This document shows positions 8,472 to 16,807 of a stretch of 64,000 nt of DNA, piece after piece. The notes under the pieces are model-generated. The model was not told where the DNA came from. It searched no databases and was given only the letters and a program-made list of their open reading frames with translations. This stretch comes from Pseudocalidococcus sp964653145 (lineage in GTDB: Bacteria > Cyanobacteriota > Cyanobacteriia > Thermosynechococcales > Thermosynechococcaceae). Where the stretch lies: positions 3,734 to 67,733 of the forward strand of contig CAZZCG010000020.1 of NCBI GenBank assembly GCA_964653145.1. Direction: 5' to 3'. The stretch's first letter is position 1. Each line of letters starts with the position of its first letter. Both the position numbers and the translations under genes were made by a program.

Positions 8472-9305
8472 CTAGGGGAGCCAGGGATAATCTTGAAAAT
8501 TGGGAGCACGTTTCTCCAGAAAGGCGTTTTTTCCTTCTTGGGCTTCTTCAGTTAGGTAATAGAGTAAGGTGGCATTTCCGGCTAATTCCTGTAACCCGGC
8601 CTGGCCATCGCAGTCAGCATTGAAGGCGGATTTTAGACAGCGAATTGCCAGGGGGCTTTTTTGGAGAATTTCCTCGGCCCACTGCACCCCTTCAGCTTCT
8701 AACTCGGCCACCGGAACTACACAATTCACCAGGCCCATCCCTAAGGCTTGCTCAGCATTGTATTGCCGACAGAGAAACCATATTTCCCGAGCTTTTTTTT
8801 GCCCCACCACCCGCGCCAGGTAACTCGCCCCAAACCCACCATCAAAACTGCCAACCTGGGGCCCCGTTTGCCCAAAAATCGCATTATCAGCGGCAATCGT
8901 TAAATCGCAAATCAAATGCAACACATGGCCACCTCCAATGGCATACCCGGCTACGAGGGCAATCACCACCTTGGGCATGGTGCGGATGAGGCGTTGAAGA
9001 TCTAAGACATTTAAACGTGGTATCCCAGCCCCATCCAGATAACCAGCTTGCCCGCGAATACTTTGATCCCCCCCCGCACAAAACGCATATTTGCCATCGG
9101 TATGGGGCCCGGCTCCCGTAAGTAGAACCACACCAATTGCAGAGTCTTCGCGGGCATCGGTAAAGGCCTGGATCAGCTCAGAAACGGTTTGGGGGCGAAA
9201 GGCATTGCGTTTATGGGGGCGGTTAATCGTAATTTTGGCAATGCCCTGGGCTTTGTGGTAAAGAATGTCCTCGTATGTATTGACTGCTTGCCAGGCCAGG
9301 CCCAT
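8472..9305 (-). CDS. menB: 1,4-dihydroxy-2-naphthoyl-CoA synthase
   Basis: A crotonase-fold enzyme that closes the naphthoquinone ring in phylloquinone synthesis; phylloquinone is the A1 acceptor of photosystem I. The 277-residue product has INRPHKRNAFRPQTV, LTGAGPHTDGKYAFCAGGDQ, the oxyanion-hole region VVIALVAGYAIGGGHVLHL and GQTGPQVGSFDGGFG, and ends NFQDYPWLP as family members do. The start at 9305 (MGLAWQAVNTYEDI) is preferred over the ATG 11 codons upstream because TGAGGTAAAC immediately precedes it and it fits the family length. It is divergent from ndhC. Confidence 0.95.
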   Translation of the reverse strand: MGLAWQAVNTYEDILYHKAQGIAKITINRPHKRNAFRPQTVSELIQAFTDAREDSAIGVVLLTGAGPHTDGKYAFCAGGDQSIRGQAGYLDGAGIPRLNVLDLQRLIRTMPKVVIALVAGYAIGGGHVLHLICDLTIAADNAIFGQTGPQVGSFDGGFGASYLARVVGQKKAREIWFLCRQYNAEQALGMGLVNCVVPVAELEAEGVQWAEEILQKSPLAIRCLKSAFNADCDGQAGLQELAGNATLLYYLTEEAQEGKNAFLEKRAPNFQDYPWLP

Positions 9306-9447
9306 GTTTACCTCAGGGGATGCAACTGCCATGATCATAGCTAATGACGATCCCCGAAAAACCTAATCAACCCCGCCCGCAACTCCATAGGCCAAGCCCC
9401 AGGAATCCCCCTATAATCAGCAAGTGACGTTACGCCAAGGTCAGCCT

Positions 9448-9810
9448 GTGTTTGTCCTCAGTGGTTATGAATATTTCCTCGGCTTTCTGCTGATTTGTGG
9501 CCTGGTGCCGGTCATTGCCCTTGTTACATCTAAGCTTGTCCGTCCAAAATCCCAGGCCATGGCCCGAATTACCACCTACGAGTCGGGGATGGAGCCCATT
9601 GGCGGGGCCTGGATCCAGTTCAATATTCGCTACTACATGTTTGCCCTAGTGTTTGTAATTTTCGATGTGGAGACGGTCTTTCTCTACCCCTGGGCCGTTG
9701 CCTTCCACCAATTGGGCGTGTTGGCGTTTATCGAAGCCTTAATCTTTATTGCCATTCTCATTGTTGGCCTGGCCTATGCCTGGAGAAAGGGAGCCTTAGA
9801 GTGGTCTTAA
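9448..9810 (+). CDS. ndhC: NDH-1 complex subunit 3
   Basis: A membrane subunit of the photosynthetic NDH-1 complex, which takes electrons from ferredoxin to plastoquinone. The 120 residues have three transmembrane helices and the conserved blocks YESGMEPIGGAWIQFNIRYY, FVIFDVETVFLYPW and AYAWRKGALEWS. The start is a GTG at 9448, matching the usual MFVL-GYE N-terminus and length; an in-frame GTG at 9424 would add eight residues. In most cyanobacteria ndhK follows, but here the next gene is ndhJ after only 111 bases. Confidence 0.93.
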   Translation: MFVLSGYEYFLGFLLICGLVPVIALVTSKLVRPKSQAMARITTYESGMEPIGGAWIQFNIRYYMFALVFVIFDVETVFLYPWAVAFHQLGVLAFIEALIFIAILIVGLAYAWRKGALEWS

Positions 9811-9921
9811 CCTGCAACCAAGCTTAACCCTGGTGGCCCAGGCCTGAAGAAACCTTTATCTATTTCCCTAACTCGCTAATCCCATCAAATCGTAGCCCAA
9901 AGACTTTCAAGGAACGCCCCC

Positions 9922-10443
9922 ATGACCGATACAACCCCTGAAACCGCTCCCGAAGCTGCCATTGTCGAAGCCAGTCCCACCTCTAGGCTTTTAACCCAGG
10001 CCGGTTTAGCTCACGAATATCTGGGCCTGGATACCTCTGGCGTCCCCATGCTCAAAGTGGATCGGGAGAATCTCATTGCCGTATCCCAGGCCTTGGTGGC
10101 GGCGGGCTTTAACTATCTGATGTGTCAGGGGGGCTATGATGTGGGCCCTGGTCAGGAATTGGTTAGTTTTTATCACTTGGTCAAATTAACCGATGATGCC
10201 ATCCAGCCCGAGGAAATCCGCGTCAAGGTCTTTCTGCCCCGAGATGATGCTCGCCTGCCTTCCGTCTATTGGATTTGGAAAACCGCCGACTGGCAAGAAC
10301 GGGAAACCTACGATATGTACGGGATTGTCTATGAAGGTCATCCCCACCTGAAACGCTTGCTGATGCCGGAGGACTGGGTCGGCTGGCCCTTGCGCAAGGA
10401 CTACATCACCCCAGATTTTTACGAGCTTCAAGAGGCCTACTAA
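9922..10443 (+). CDS. ndhJ: NDH-1 complex subunit J
   Basis: A hydrophilic-arm subunit (NuoC-like, 30 kDa family) of NDH-1, 173 residues. Typical blocks are EEIRVKVFLPRDDARLPSVY, WKTADWQERETYDMYGIVYE and HPHLKRLLMPEDWVGWPLRK. The first 25 residues are a variable Thr/Pro/Glu-rich extension. The ATG is preceded by AAGGAACG. It follows ndhC without ndhK; the gap between them holds no trace of an ndhK-like iron-sulfur motif, so ndhK must be elsewhere in the genome if the complex is complete. Confidence 0.95.
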   Translation: MTDTTPETAPEAAIVEASPTSRLLTQAGLAHEYLGLDTSGVPMLKVDRENLIAVSQALVAAGFNYLMCQGGYDVGPGQELVSFYHLVKLTDDAIQPEEIRVKVFLPRDDARLPSVYWIWKTADWQERETYDMYGIVYEGHPHLKRLLMPEDWVGWPLRKDYITPDFYELQEAY

Positions 10444-10678
10444 GGTCACTAGGTCTAGGAAAATCCTCATTTTGCATAGCCTTGAACTGGAAAAATACCT
10501 TCATTTTTGAGGGACGCGTTTTTCCTGTCTGAAACTCAGCAGGTTAAGGATTAGCCCACCCCCAGGGCATCAACAGACCATCAGAGCTAAGGGAATTTCC
10601 ACGTCAGCCTCACAGGAATAAGGCTCAAGTTCAGCATGGTAGGAGTCTTGGGGGTGAACCATTTGGAGAAAATGTGAC

Positions 10679-11539
10679 CTAGGCCTCAGCTTGACGACTA
10701 AACAATACTGGGCACTCCGCATAAACTCGGACGTAGTCGGACATTGAGGTGCCCAAAAGTCGATCCAAATCCGGCAAGCTCTGGGCAATGGAGGGGCGGC
10801 GATCGGGAGAACCCAAGACAAGGAGGTCGGCATTGGCTTCCTTGGCAATTCGACAGACTTCTTCCCCTGGTTTTCCGGAACTGACAAAGCATTGGTAGGT
10901 AACACCTCGACGCTTAGCAGCGGCCACCGCTGGGGCAATGACTTCATCCTTTTCGGCTTCAGTGCTGGTTAAGGAGCCACGGCCTTTCAAATCCGGGTTG
11001 ATATGGGTCAGGATCAACTTGCCACCCTTGATGTCCTGCACCAGATTGAGGGCTAAATCTAAGGAGGCCTGACTGGAGGCAGACTTGTTCAGGGCCACCA
11101 TGATCCGGTTAATTTTTTGGACGTAAATTTCATCCTTCACGAGGAGCATGGGGCGGGCCGACAGTTGAAAGACGTACTGACTCACGGAATTAGCCAGAAT
11201 GGACTGTAACCGCTTCAACCCCCGGGAGCCCATGATAATCAGATCGGTATTGAGTTCTTCCGCCACTCGACAAACCGTATCTTTGGGATCTCCCTCTCGC
11301 AGCATTGTATTCACGGCATTCACCTGCTGGGGACTGAGATGTAACCGCTCTACGGCCTGGGCTAAAAGCTTGACTCCCTCTTCCCGTTGAGCGGCCACTT
11401 CCTCTGCCACCACCTTGGGGGGAATGACATGAAGAACGGTAACCGTAGCCCCTTGGACAGCCGGGAGTTCCATCAGCGACTTTAGCATCAGTTCCGCCTG
11501 GCCAGTGCCGGAGTCCGCAAGCAAAATATTTTTGATCAT
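10679..11539 (-). CDS. Tandem universal stress protein
   Basis: A 286-residue cytosolic protein built of two UspA domains (about residues 1-135 and 143-283). The first has the nucleotide-loop motif MGSRGLKRLQSILANSVSQY, close to the ATP-binding G-x2-G-x9-G-S/T pattern. In the second the loop is altered (LGSPDRRP, then LLGTSMSDYV), so it may not bind ATP. Such proteins respond to stress in many bacteria; no specific partner is visible here. The start has GAGGTAAACC before the ATG. It is convergent with ndhJ, with about 235 bases between the stops that hold nothing I can name. Confidence 0.9.
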   Translation of the reverse strand: MIKNILLADSGTGQAELMLKSLMELPAVQGATVTVLHVIPPKVVAEEVAAQREEGVKLLAQAVERLHLSPQQVNAVNTMLREGDPKDTVCRVAEELNTDLIIMGSRGLKRLQSILANSVSQYVFQLSARPMLLVKDEIYVQKINRIMVALNKSASSQASLDLALNLVQDIKGGKLILTHINPDLKGRGSLTSTEAEKDEVIAPAVAAAKRRGVTYQCFVSSGKPGEEVCRIAKEANADLLVLGSPDRRPSIAQSLPDLDRLLGTSMSDYVRVYAECPVLFSRQAEA

Positions 11540-11731
11540 GGTTTACCTCTACAGCCGTCTTTGCAATTCAGTGGGGAATCGGGCAGTGGGAGTCAGTATG
11601 GAGGCGTGGCACCATCCATTTCATCCAAGTCCGATCTGCTCTATCCTGCTTTTAGCTTAGATCTTAAGGTGATTCCGACCAGGCCTCAGTGATTGATCCA
11701 TAAAACTATACGGTTGTTCGCAATAAAGCCG

Positions 11732-12169
11732 ATGCAGACTCTAACACCTTCACCCTGGCTAGATTATCCAATCCGAGTTCATCCTAGTCAGACGGATTAC
11801 GCGGGCGTGGCCTGGCACGGCAGTTACTGGGCCTGGTTGGAGGAAGCCCGGATTGATTGTTTACGCCGAGGGGGCATTGAATTTGCGGATCTGGTTGAGT
11901 TGGGCTGTGATTTACCCGTCATTCACTTAGAGGCCCGGTACCTACAAGCCTTAAAATTTGGGGATGCGGCCCTAGTGCGGACTCGGTTTCAGGGCCAAGC
12001 AAAGATCCGGCTTTGTTTTGATCAGTGGGTCACTAGCCAAGACCGGCAAACCACCTATTTCCAGGCCCAGGTGCAATTGGTTCCCCTCAATCGCCAATCC
12101 GGAAAAATTTTACGACACCTCCCAGATGCCCTCCATCAAGCCTTTCAAACCATGGCCCGATGCTCCTAA
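11732..12169 (+). CDS. 4HBT-fold acyl-CoA thioesterase (YbgC/FadM type)
   Basis: A hot-dog-fold thioesterase of 145 residues. The N-terminal RVHPSQTDYAGVAWHGSYWA carries the Asp and the downstream aromatic/His positions of the YbgC-type active site, and GCDLPVIHLEARYLQALKFG is the usual central strand. The substrate is unknown. It could take part in clearing acyl-CoA or in quinone synthesis, but it does not look like the known cyanobacterial DHNA-CoA thioesterase. The start is placed at the ATG at 11732 (MQTLTPSPW); the frame is open 13 codons further upstream from a TTG. Confidence 0.8.
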   Translation: MQTLTPSPWLDYPIRVHPSQTDYAGVAWHGSYWAWLEEARIDCLRRGGIEFADLVELGCDLPVIHLEARYLQALKFGDAALVRTRFQGQAKIRLCFDQWVTSQDRQTTYFQAQVQLVPLNRQSGKILRHLPDALHQAFQTMARCS

Positions 12170-12364
12170 AACCAGTTCTGCATTGATCCGCTCAAGGCTG
12201 TAGCACTCTACGGAGGGGGGTTTTGGGACACTTGACCATTGATAACTCAAGACAATACCCCAGCGGAAAAAGTCTCATGGTGGCAGCTACCTGGGCTTGG
12301 CAAAACCCGATTACAGTAAAAGAAACAGGTCTTGGCCTGGTTGGTGAATTCCGAGGATATGCCC

Positions 12365-14113
12365 ATGACTGTGACCCAAACCAGGCCCCGTGATGTGCAG
12401 GTTACCGAAATCGGGACAAACACCACCGTTTTACGGTCTCGCACCTGGGATCGGCTTAAGTTTGAAATCGAGTATGGTCGACAACAGGGAACCACCTCCA
12501 ATTCCTACCTAATCCAGGCCGAGAAAACTGCCCTGATTGACCCCCCCGGTGAATCCTTTACAGACCTGTATTTAGCGGAACTAGCCCAACATATTTACCT
12601 CCAAAAGCTGGACTACATCGTTTTGGGGCATCTGAATTCCAACCGCTTAGCCACCATCAAAACCCTCCATCAACTTGCCCCCCAGGCCACGTTTGTTTGC
12701 TCTAAACCCGGTGCAGTTACCCTCAAAGCTGCCTTTGCCGACGACATTACTCCCATCCAAGTCTGGGTCTCCCGGAATGAAGCAATCCTAGACCTGGGCC
12801 TGGGACACCAGTTGCAATTTATTGCGGCCCCGACCCCCCGCTGGCCCGACGGCCTATTAACCTATGATCCGCAAACCCGGATTTTATATACCGACAAATT
12901 CTTTGGTACCCATGTCTGTGGTGATGCGGTCTTGGACGAGGCCTGGAAAAAACTGGATCAGGATCGTCGCTATTACTTTGACTGCCTCCATGCTGCCCAA
13001 TCTCGGCAAGTGGAAACCGTATTGGATAAAATTACTCCCCTTACTCCGAAAGTTTATGCCCCAGCACACGGTCCTATAGTCCGCTTCAGCCTCAGCCGCT
13101 TAAATCATGATTATCGAGAATGGTGTCAATCCCAGAAGGAGCAAGATACCACTGTTGCTTTACTCTATGCGTCAGCCTATGGCAACACCGCCACCATGGC
13201 CCAGGCCCTAGCCAAGGGATTGGGCGACGCGGGTCTGAACGTTGAATCCATCAATTGTGAGGCCACACCTCCCAGCGAAATTCAAACTATTGTCAGTGAG
13301 GCCGATGGTTTTTTAATCGGTTCTCCCACCCTTGGTGGTCACATGCCAACCCAGGTGCAAACGGCCCTTGGCCTGGTGCTTTCCCATGCGGCCAAAACCA
13401 AGCTGGCTGGGGTCTTTGGTTCCTATGGTTGGAGCGGGGAGGCCGTGGATGAAATTGAAAGTAAACTCCAGGATGCGGGCTATGCTCTGGGTTTTGAAAC
13501 TCTGCGGGTCAAGTTTACCCCCACGGAAGCGGATCTCCAGGCCTGTGAAGCCGCCGGAACCGAGTTTGCCCAGACCCTAAAAAAAGCCCGGAAAAGCCGG
13601 ACGGTGAGGCAACCGGTTTTATTGGATGTACAAGCGGATCGTACCGAACAGGCCGTAGGACGGGTGATTGGCTCTCTCTGTGTTCTAACAACCCCCAGTC
13701 CCGATGCCAATGATCTAACCCAGGCCGAAGCAATTTTAGTCTCATGGGTGTCGCAAGCCTCCTTCAATCCACCTGGGTTAACTGTGGCCCTGAAACGGGA
13801 ATTTGCTGATGGTGCCTGCCAGATTGGGGATGGCTTTGTCTTAAATATTCTCAAAGAAGGCTTAAATGTTCGGCGGAACTTTCAACAACCCCTCCCCCCT
13901 GGTCAAAGCCCCCTAGGCGAGTTGGAGCTGAGCGTTGCCAGTAATGGTTGTCCTGTAATCAGTCAGGGCCTAGCCTATTTAGAGTGTCAGGTGGAGTCCC
14001 GTTTAGAATGCGGAGATCATTGGTTAATTTACGCCGTGGTTCAGGCTGGACACTTACTCCAGGACAATGGCTTAACCGCTATTCAGCATCGCAAATCAGG
14101 GCAGCAGTACTAA
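12365..14113 (+). CDS. flv1: Flavodiiron protein, Flv1 type (non-canonical diiron site)
   Basis: A 582-residue flavodiiron protein: a lactamase-like domain (about residues 30-255), a flavodoxin domain starting VALLYASAYGNTATMAQALA, and a C-terminal flavin-reductase domain from about residue 435. Cyanobacterial Flv1/Flv3 heteromers reduce O2 with electrons from photosystem I. The diiron ligands are largely replaced: H89-L-N-S-N-R stands where canonical members have HxExDH, Arg occurs in PTPRWPD where His is usual, and DK replaces the usual CD before FFG. This pattern is known for Flv1 and Flv2. The start at 12365 has GAGG at the right distance. No flv3 is in the window. Confidence 0.85.
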   Translation: MTVTQTRPRDVQVTEIGTNTTVLRSRTWDRLKFEIEYGRQQGTTSNSYLIQAEKTALIDPPGESFTDLYLAELAQHIYLQKLDYIVLGHLNSNRLATIKTLHQLAPQATFVCSKPGAVTLKAAFADDITPIQVWVSRNEAILDLGLGHQLQFIAAPTPRWPDGLLTYDPQTRILYTDKFFGTHVCGDAVLDEAWKKLDQDRRYYFDCLHAAQSRQVETVLDKITPLTPKVYAPAHGPIVRFSLSRLNHDYREWCQSQKEQDTTVALLYASAYGNTATMAQALAKGLGDAGLNVESINCEATPPSEIQTIVSEADGFLIGSPTLGGHMPTQVQTALGLVLSHAAKTKLAGVFGSYGWSGEAVDEIESKLQDAGYALGFETLRVKFTPTEADLQACEAAGTEFAQTLKKARKSRTVRQPVLLDVQADRTEQAVGRVIGSLCVLTTPSPDANDLTQAEAILVSWVSQASFNPPGLTVALKREFADGACQIGDGFVLNILKEGLNVRRNFQQPLPPGQSPLGELELSVASNGCPVISQGLAYLECQVESRLECGDHWLIYAVVQAGHLLQDNGLTAIQHRKSGQQY

Positions 14114-14395
14114 AAACACCCCAACCACTGAGCTTTAACCTCCCTCACCAGGCCCCACCTATTGCCCCGCAGTCTATGATCAGTTCCCACCAAAGCTGAA
14201 GTCCCTAAAAGCACTTCCTATAAGGGCTTGCAGAATTTTTGTGCTTCCTGCCCCAGGGAAATGCCCCACAGCTTTTTGCAACTGAAGGAAAGCCATCCAC
14301 AACCCAGGCCTTAACCCTACTTGTCCCTGAGGGAATACCAGAGGCCGTCATAAATGGTTATTCTGGCCTAAAGCCATTGGTATTGGGGCAAGGCC

Positions 14396-15565
14396 GTGGA
14401 AGGGAGTCTCAGTGACATCGATTTTTATAGTTTGTTGCAAAGCTTTGCTCTGACCCAACGCACGGGAGAACTTTATCTCGAGGATGAATCCGGCAACTAT
14501 TGGTTATTGCTGTTGACCAATGGGCGCATTCTTTATTTGGCTGATGCCCATAGCCAGTACTTAAACCGACTCCAGGACTATCTCCACGGTCATAATCTCC
14601 GCTGGCCCGACAACCAGGAATTACCAGACAGCGCTGCGGGCAGCAGTTGGCCAGAATATGAATCACTGTGGTGGCTACTACAGCAGGATCAAATTGACCT
14701 TCCCCAAGCCCACCATCTGTTACGCCTCATGATGCGGGAGTCTCTCTTGGATTTAGCGAGCTTATATCGGGGCTGGTTTTCCTGGCGGACTGCGGCTCCG
14801 ATCATTCCCCAACTCAGTTCGTTGCCCCTAATTAGTCTCCTCAGTGAAGTCATGGAGCAATTACGGGAATGGAAAAAACTTTATCCCTACATTCTTTCAC
14901 CGGATCAGTGCCTCCAACCCGGAGAGGCGATTCAACCCCAGGCCCTGTTGGCAGAGAGTAGTTGGCAGCGATTACAGGCCTGGACTCAGGAAGGTTTAAG
15001 TTTGCGCGCCTTGGCCCGTCGCCTGGGTCGAGATTTAAGCAGTGTCGGAAAGGTGATTCTGCCCTACCTACACCAAGGCCTGGTGCAACTTACCCCCATT
15101 CCAGAGCTGCCCCTAGCCACCCCACACTCTGGTTCCGGTGGTCAACGCTCAACACCACGGGTGATTTGTATTGATGACTCACCAACAATCCGGCAATTTG
15201 TCGAACGCACCCTCACCCAGGCCGGGTATGAAGCCACCGGGATTGCCCACCCACTCAAAGCGCTTAGTCTAATTTTTCAGCTTTACCCTGACTTAATTTT
15301 CTGTGACCTGAACATGCCCGAACTCAATGGCTATGATTTTTGCGCCATGCTCCGCCATACCCCCCAGTTTCGGCAAACCCCCATCATTATTCTCACCAGT
15401 CACAGCGGCTTAAGTGAACGCATGCGGGCCAACATCCTAGGCGCCAGCAGTTACTTGGCCAAGCCCTTCAATGCTGAAGAATTACTTTCCTTAGTTGATT
15501 ATTATGTGGGCAATCCAAACCCCAATGCAGAGGATCCGGAAAAAATTCTCCAGGATGTTGTCTAA
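14396..15565 (+). CDS. pilG: PATAN-domain response regulator, PilG/PatA type
   Basis: The first gene of a type IV pilus chemosensory cluster. The 389-residue protein has an N-terminal PATAN/DUF4388 domain (MEGSLSDIDFYSLLQSFALT, QRTGELYLED) used by cyanobacterial motility regulators as an output or partner-binding module, a helical middle part, and a C-terminal receiver from about residue 252. The receiver is intact: IDDSP acidic pair, FCDLNMPE phospho-acceptor Asp, ILTSH and AKPF lysine. The start is a GTG at 14396, matching the family N-terminus. Followed by pilH, pilI, pilJ and pilL, it resembles Synechocystis slr1041-slr1044 plus pilL rather than the phototaxis Pix locus, because the receptor lacks GAF domains. 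Confidence 0.85.
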   Translation: MEGSLSDIDFYSLLQSFALTQRTGELYLEDESGNYWLLLLTNGRILYLADAHSQYLNRLQDYLHGHNLRWPDNQELPDSAAGSSWPEYESLWWLLQQDQIDLPQAHHLLRLMMRESLLDLASLYRGWFSWRTAAPIIPQLSSLPLISLLSEVMEQLREWKKLYPYILSPDQCLQPGEAIQPQALLAESSWQRLQAWTQEGLSLRALARRLGRDLSSVGKVILPYLHQGLVQLTPIPELPLATPHSGSGGQRSTPRVICIDDSPTIRQFVERTLTQAGYEATGIAHPLKALSLIFQLYPDLIFCDLNMPELNGYDFCAMLRHTPQFRQTPIIILTSHSGLSERMRANILGASSYLAKPFNAEELLSLVDYYVGNPNPNAEDPEKILQDVV

Positions 15566-15769
15566 GCCCCCACAGAGCCAAAATCACTGTCTCTTATCAG
15601 CACCCCTGAGCAATACAGAATATTAAGCAAATTGTGACGGTTTTGCATCTGTGCACCGCTGACCCGAGAGATTTTGGCAGATCTTGTATAGTGAATTATT
15701 GTTGAGCATAGTTTGTAAATTAAAGTTTTTCATCCAACCTACAGTTCTCCCCTTGGCCTGGTGTTGCCC

Positions 15770-16141
15770 ATGAGTAACGTGTTAGTCGTTGAAGACAGTG
15801 CCCCACAGCGGGAAATGATCAGTGAATTGCTGGCCAAGTCAGGGATGAGTGTTGCTGTGGCGACTGATGGGGTGGAAGCCCTTGAGCAAGTCAAAAGTCT
15901 CAAGCCCGATATAGTTATTCTCGATATTGTCATGCCCCGCAAAAATGGGTACGAGGTCTGCCGAGAAATTAAATCTGACCCCGCAACTCAGCACGTTCCC
16001 GTGATCATTTGTAGCTCCAAAGGGGAAGATTTCGATAAATATTGGGGGATGAAACAGGGAGCAGATGCCTATATTGTCAAACCCTTTCAACCCAAGGAAT
16101 TAGTGGGCACCATCAAACAATTACTGCGGGGAGGGGTCTAA
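15770..16141 (+). CDS. pilH: CheY-like response regulator PilH
   Basis: A stand-alone receiver of 123 residues. The acidic pair is in VVEDSAPQ, the phospho-acceptor Asp in IVILDIVMPRKNGYEV, the switch Thr/Ser in IICSSKGE and the lysine in IVKPFQPKEL. It is expected to take phosphate from the PilL kinase and act on pilus polarity or retraction. The ATG at 15770 is chosen (MSNVLVVED); three extra in-frame codons lie upstream. About 200 bases separate it from pilG, and its TAA overlaps the ATG of pilI by one base, so these two genes are translationally coupled. Confidence 0.9.
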   Translation: MSNVLVVEDSAPQREMISELLAKSGMSVAVATDGVEALEQVKSLKPDIVILDIVMPRKNGYEVCREIKSDPATQHVPVIICSSKGEDFDKYWGMKQGADAYIVKPFQPKELVGTIKQLLRGGV

Positions 16142-16668
16142 TGCTGAGTAGTCCTGATTTTCTCGGTGATGATACCCAGATTGATGAAGGCTTTCAGGGG
16201 CTACAAACCCCCGAGGGAGATCTTCATTTACGCTTTTCCTTGCCCTCAGGAATTGAACTGGCCTTGCCAGCCATTGGCGTTCGGGAAGTCGTTTCAACAC
16301 CGCCGGATCGGATTACTCCAGTTCCCAATACCTCAGCGACGCTCCTGGGGGTGCTTAATTTACGGGGACAAGTGATTTGGGTGGCCGATGCAGGGCAGTT
16401 TCTCGGGGAAGATGCGCCAATCAATACAGATCGTCCCGAGATGCCGATTATTGCCATTGAAGATGACGATATGCTGGTGGGCTTGGCGGTTGATCAAGTT
16501 CGGGGAATGGAATGGCTAAATGCAGAGGCAATTGTTCCACCCAGTAGCATAAATGACAGCATGGCACCGTTTATCCGCGGAGAGTGGGTACTAGATGGAA
16601 CGGGTCAGCAGACTCTTAAGTTATTGGATGCGGTGGCCGTGTTACGCAGTGCACGTTGGGGAGGATAA
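16141..16668 (+). CDS. pilI: CheW-like adaptor PilI
   Basis: A 175-residue CheW-domain protein that couples the receptor to the kinase. Visible landmarks are LRFSLPSGIELALPAIGVRE, RITPVPNTSATLLGVLNLRG, the following WVADAGQFLG and VGLAVDQVRGMEWL. It starts at the ATG that overlaps the pilH stop (TAATG), which excludes the longer upstream reading of the frame inside pilH. After its stop there are about 100 AT-rich bases before the tiny leader ORF and pilJ. Confidence 0.9.
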   Translation: MLSSPDFLGDDTQIDEGFQGLQTPEGDLHLRFSLPSGIELALPAIGVREVVSTPPDRITPVPNTSATLLGVLNLRGQVIWVADAGQFLGEDAPINTDRPEMPIIAIEDDDMLVGLAVDQVRGMEWLNAEAIVPPSSINDSMAPFIRGEWVLDGTGQQTLKLLDAVAVLRSARWGG

Positions 16669-16771
16669 GTCACGAACAGTTAATTCATTTTTTGTTACGT
16701 TTACCTGTCTCAATAACCTTCTTTCATAAATTAAACATACTCTATATAAGAATGGTGAGGGCGGGAGATCA

Positions 16772-16807
16772 ATGTCGATGCAGGATCAACTAGCGGAGCA
16801 GATTTAA
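16772..16807 (+). CDS. Eleven-residue leader ORF coupled to pilJ
   Basis: An ATG preceded by GGGAG at ideal spacing begins an 11-codon frame (MSMQDQLAEQI) whose TAA overlaps the ATG of pilJ by one base (TAATG). pilJ also has its own GGAG inside this leader. Stop-start overlap of this kind usually means translational coupling. I cannot tell whether the peptide matters or only the act of translation. Chance is possible in so short a frame. Confidence 0.4.
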   Translation: MSMQDQLAEQI

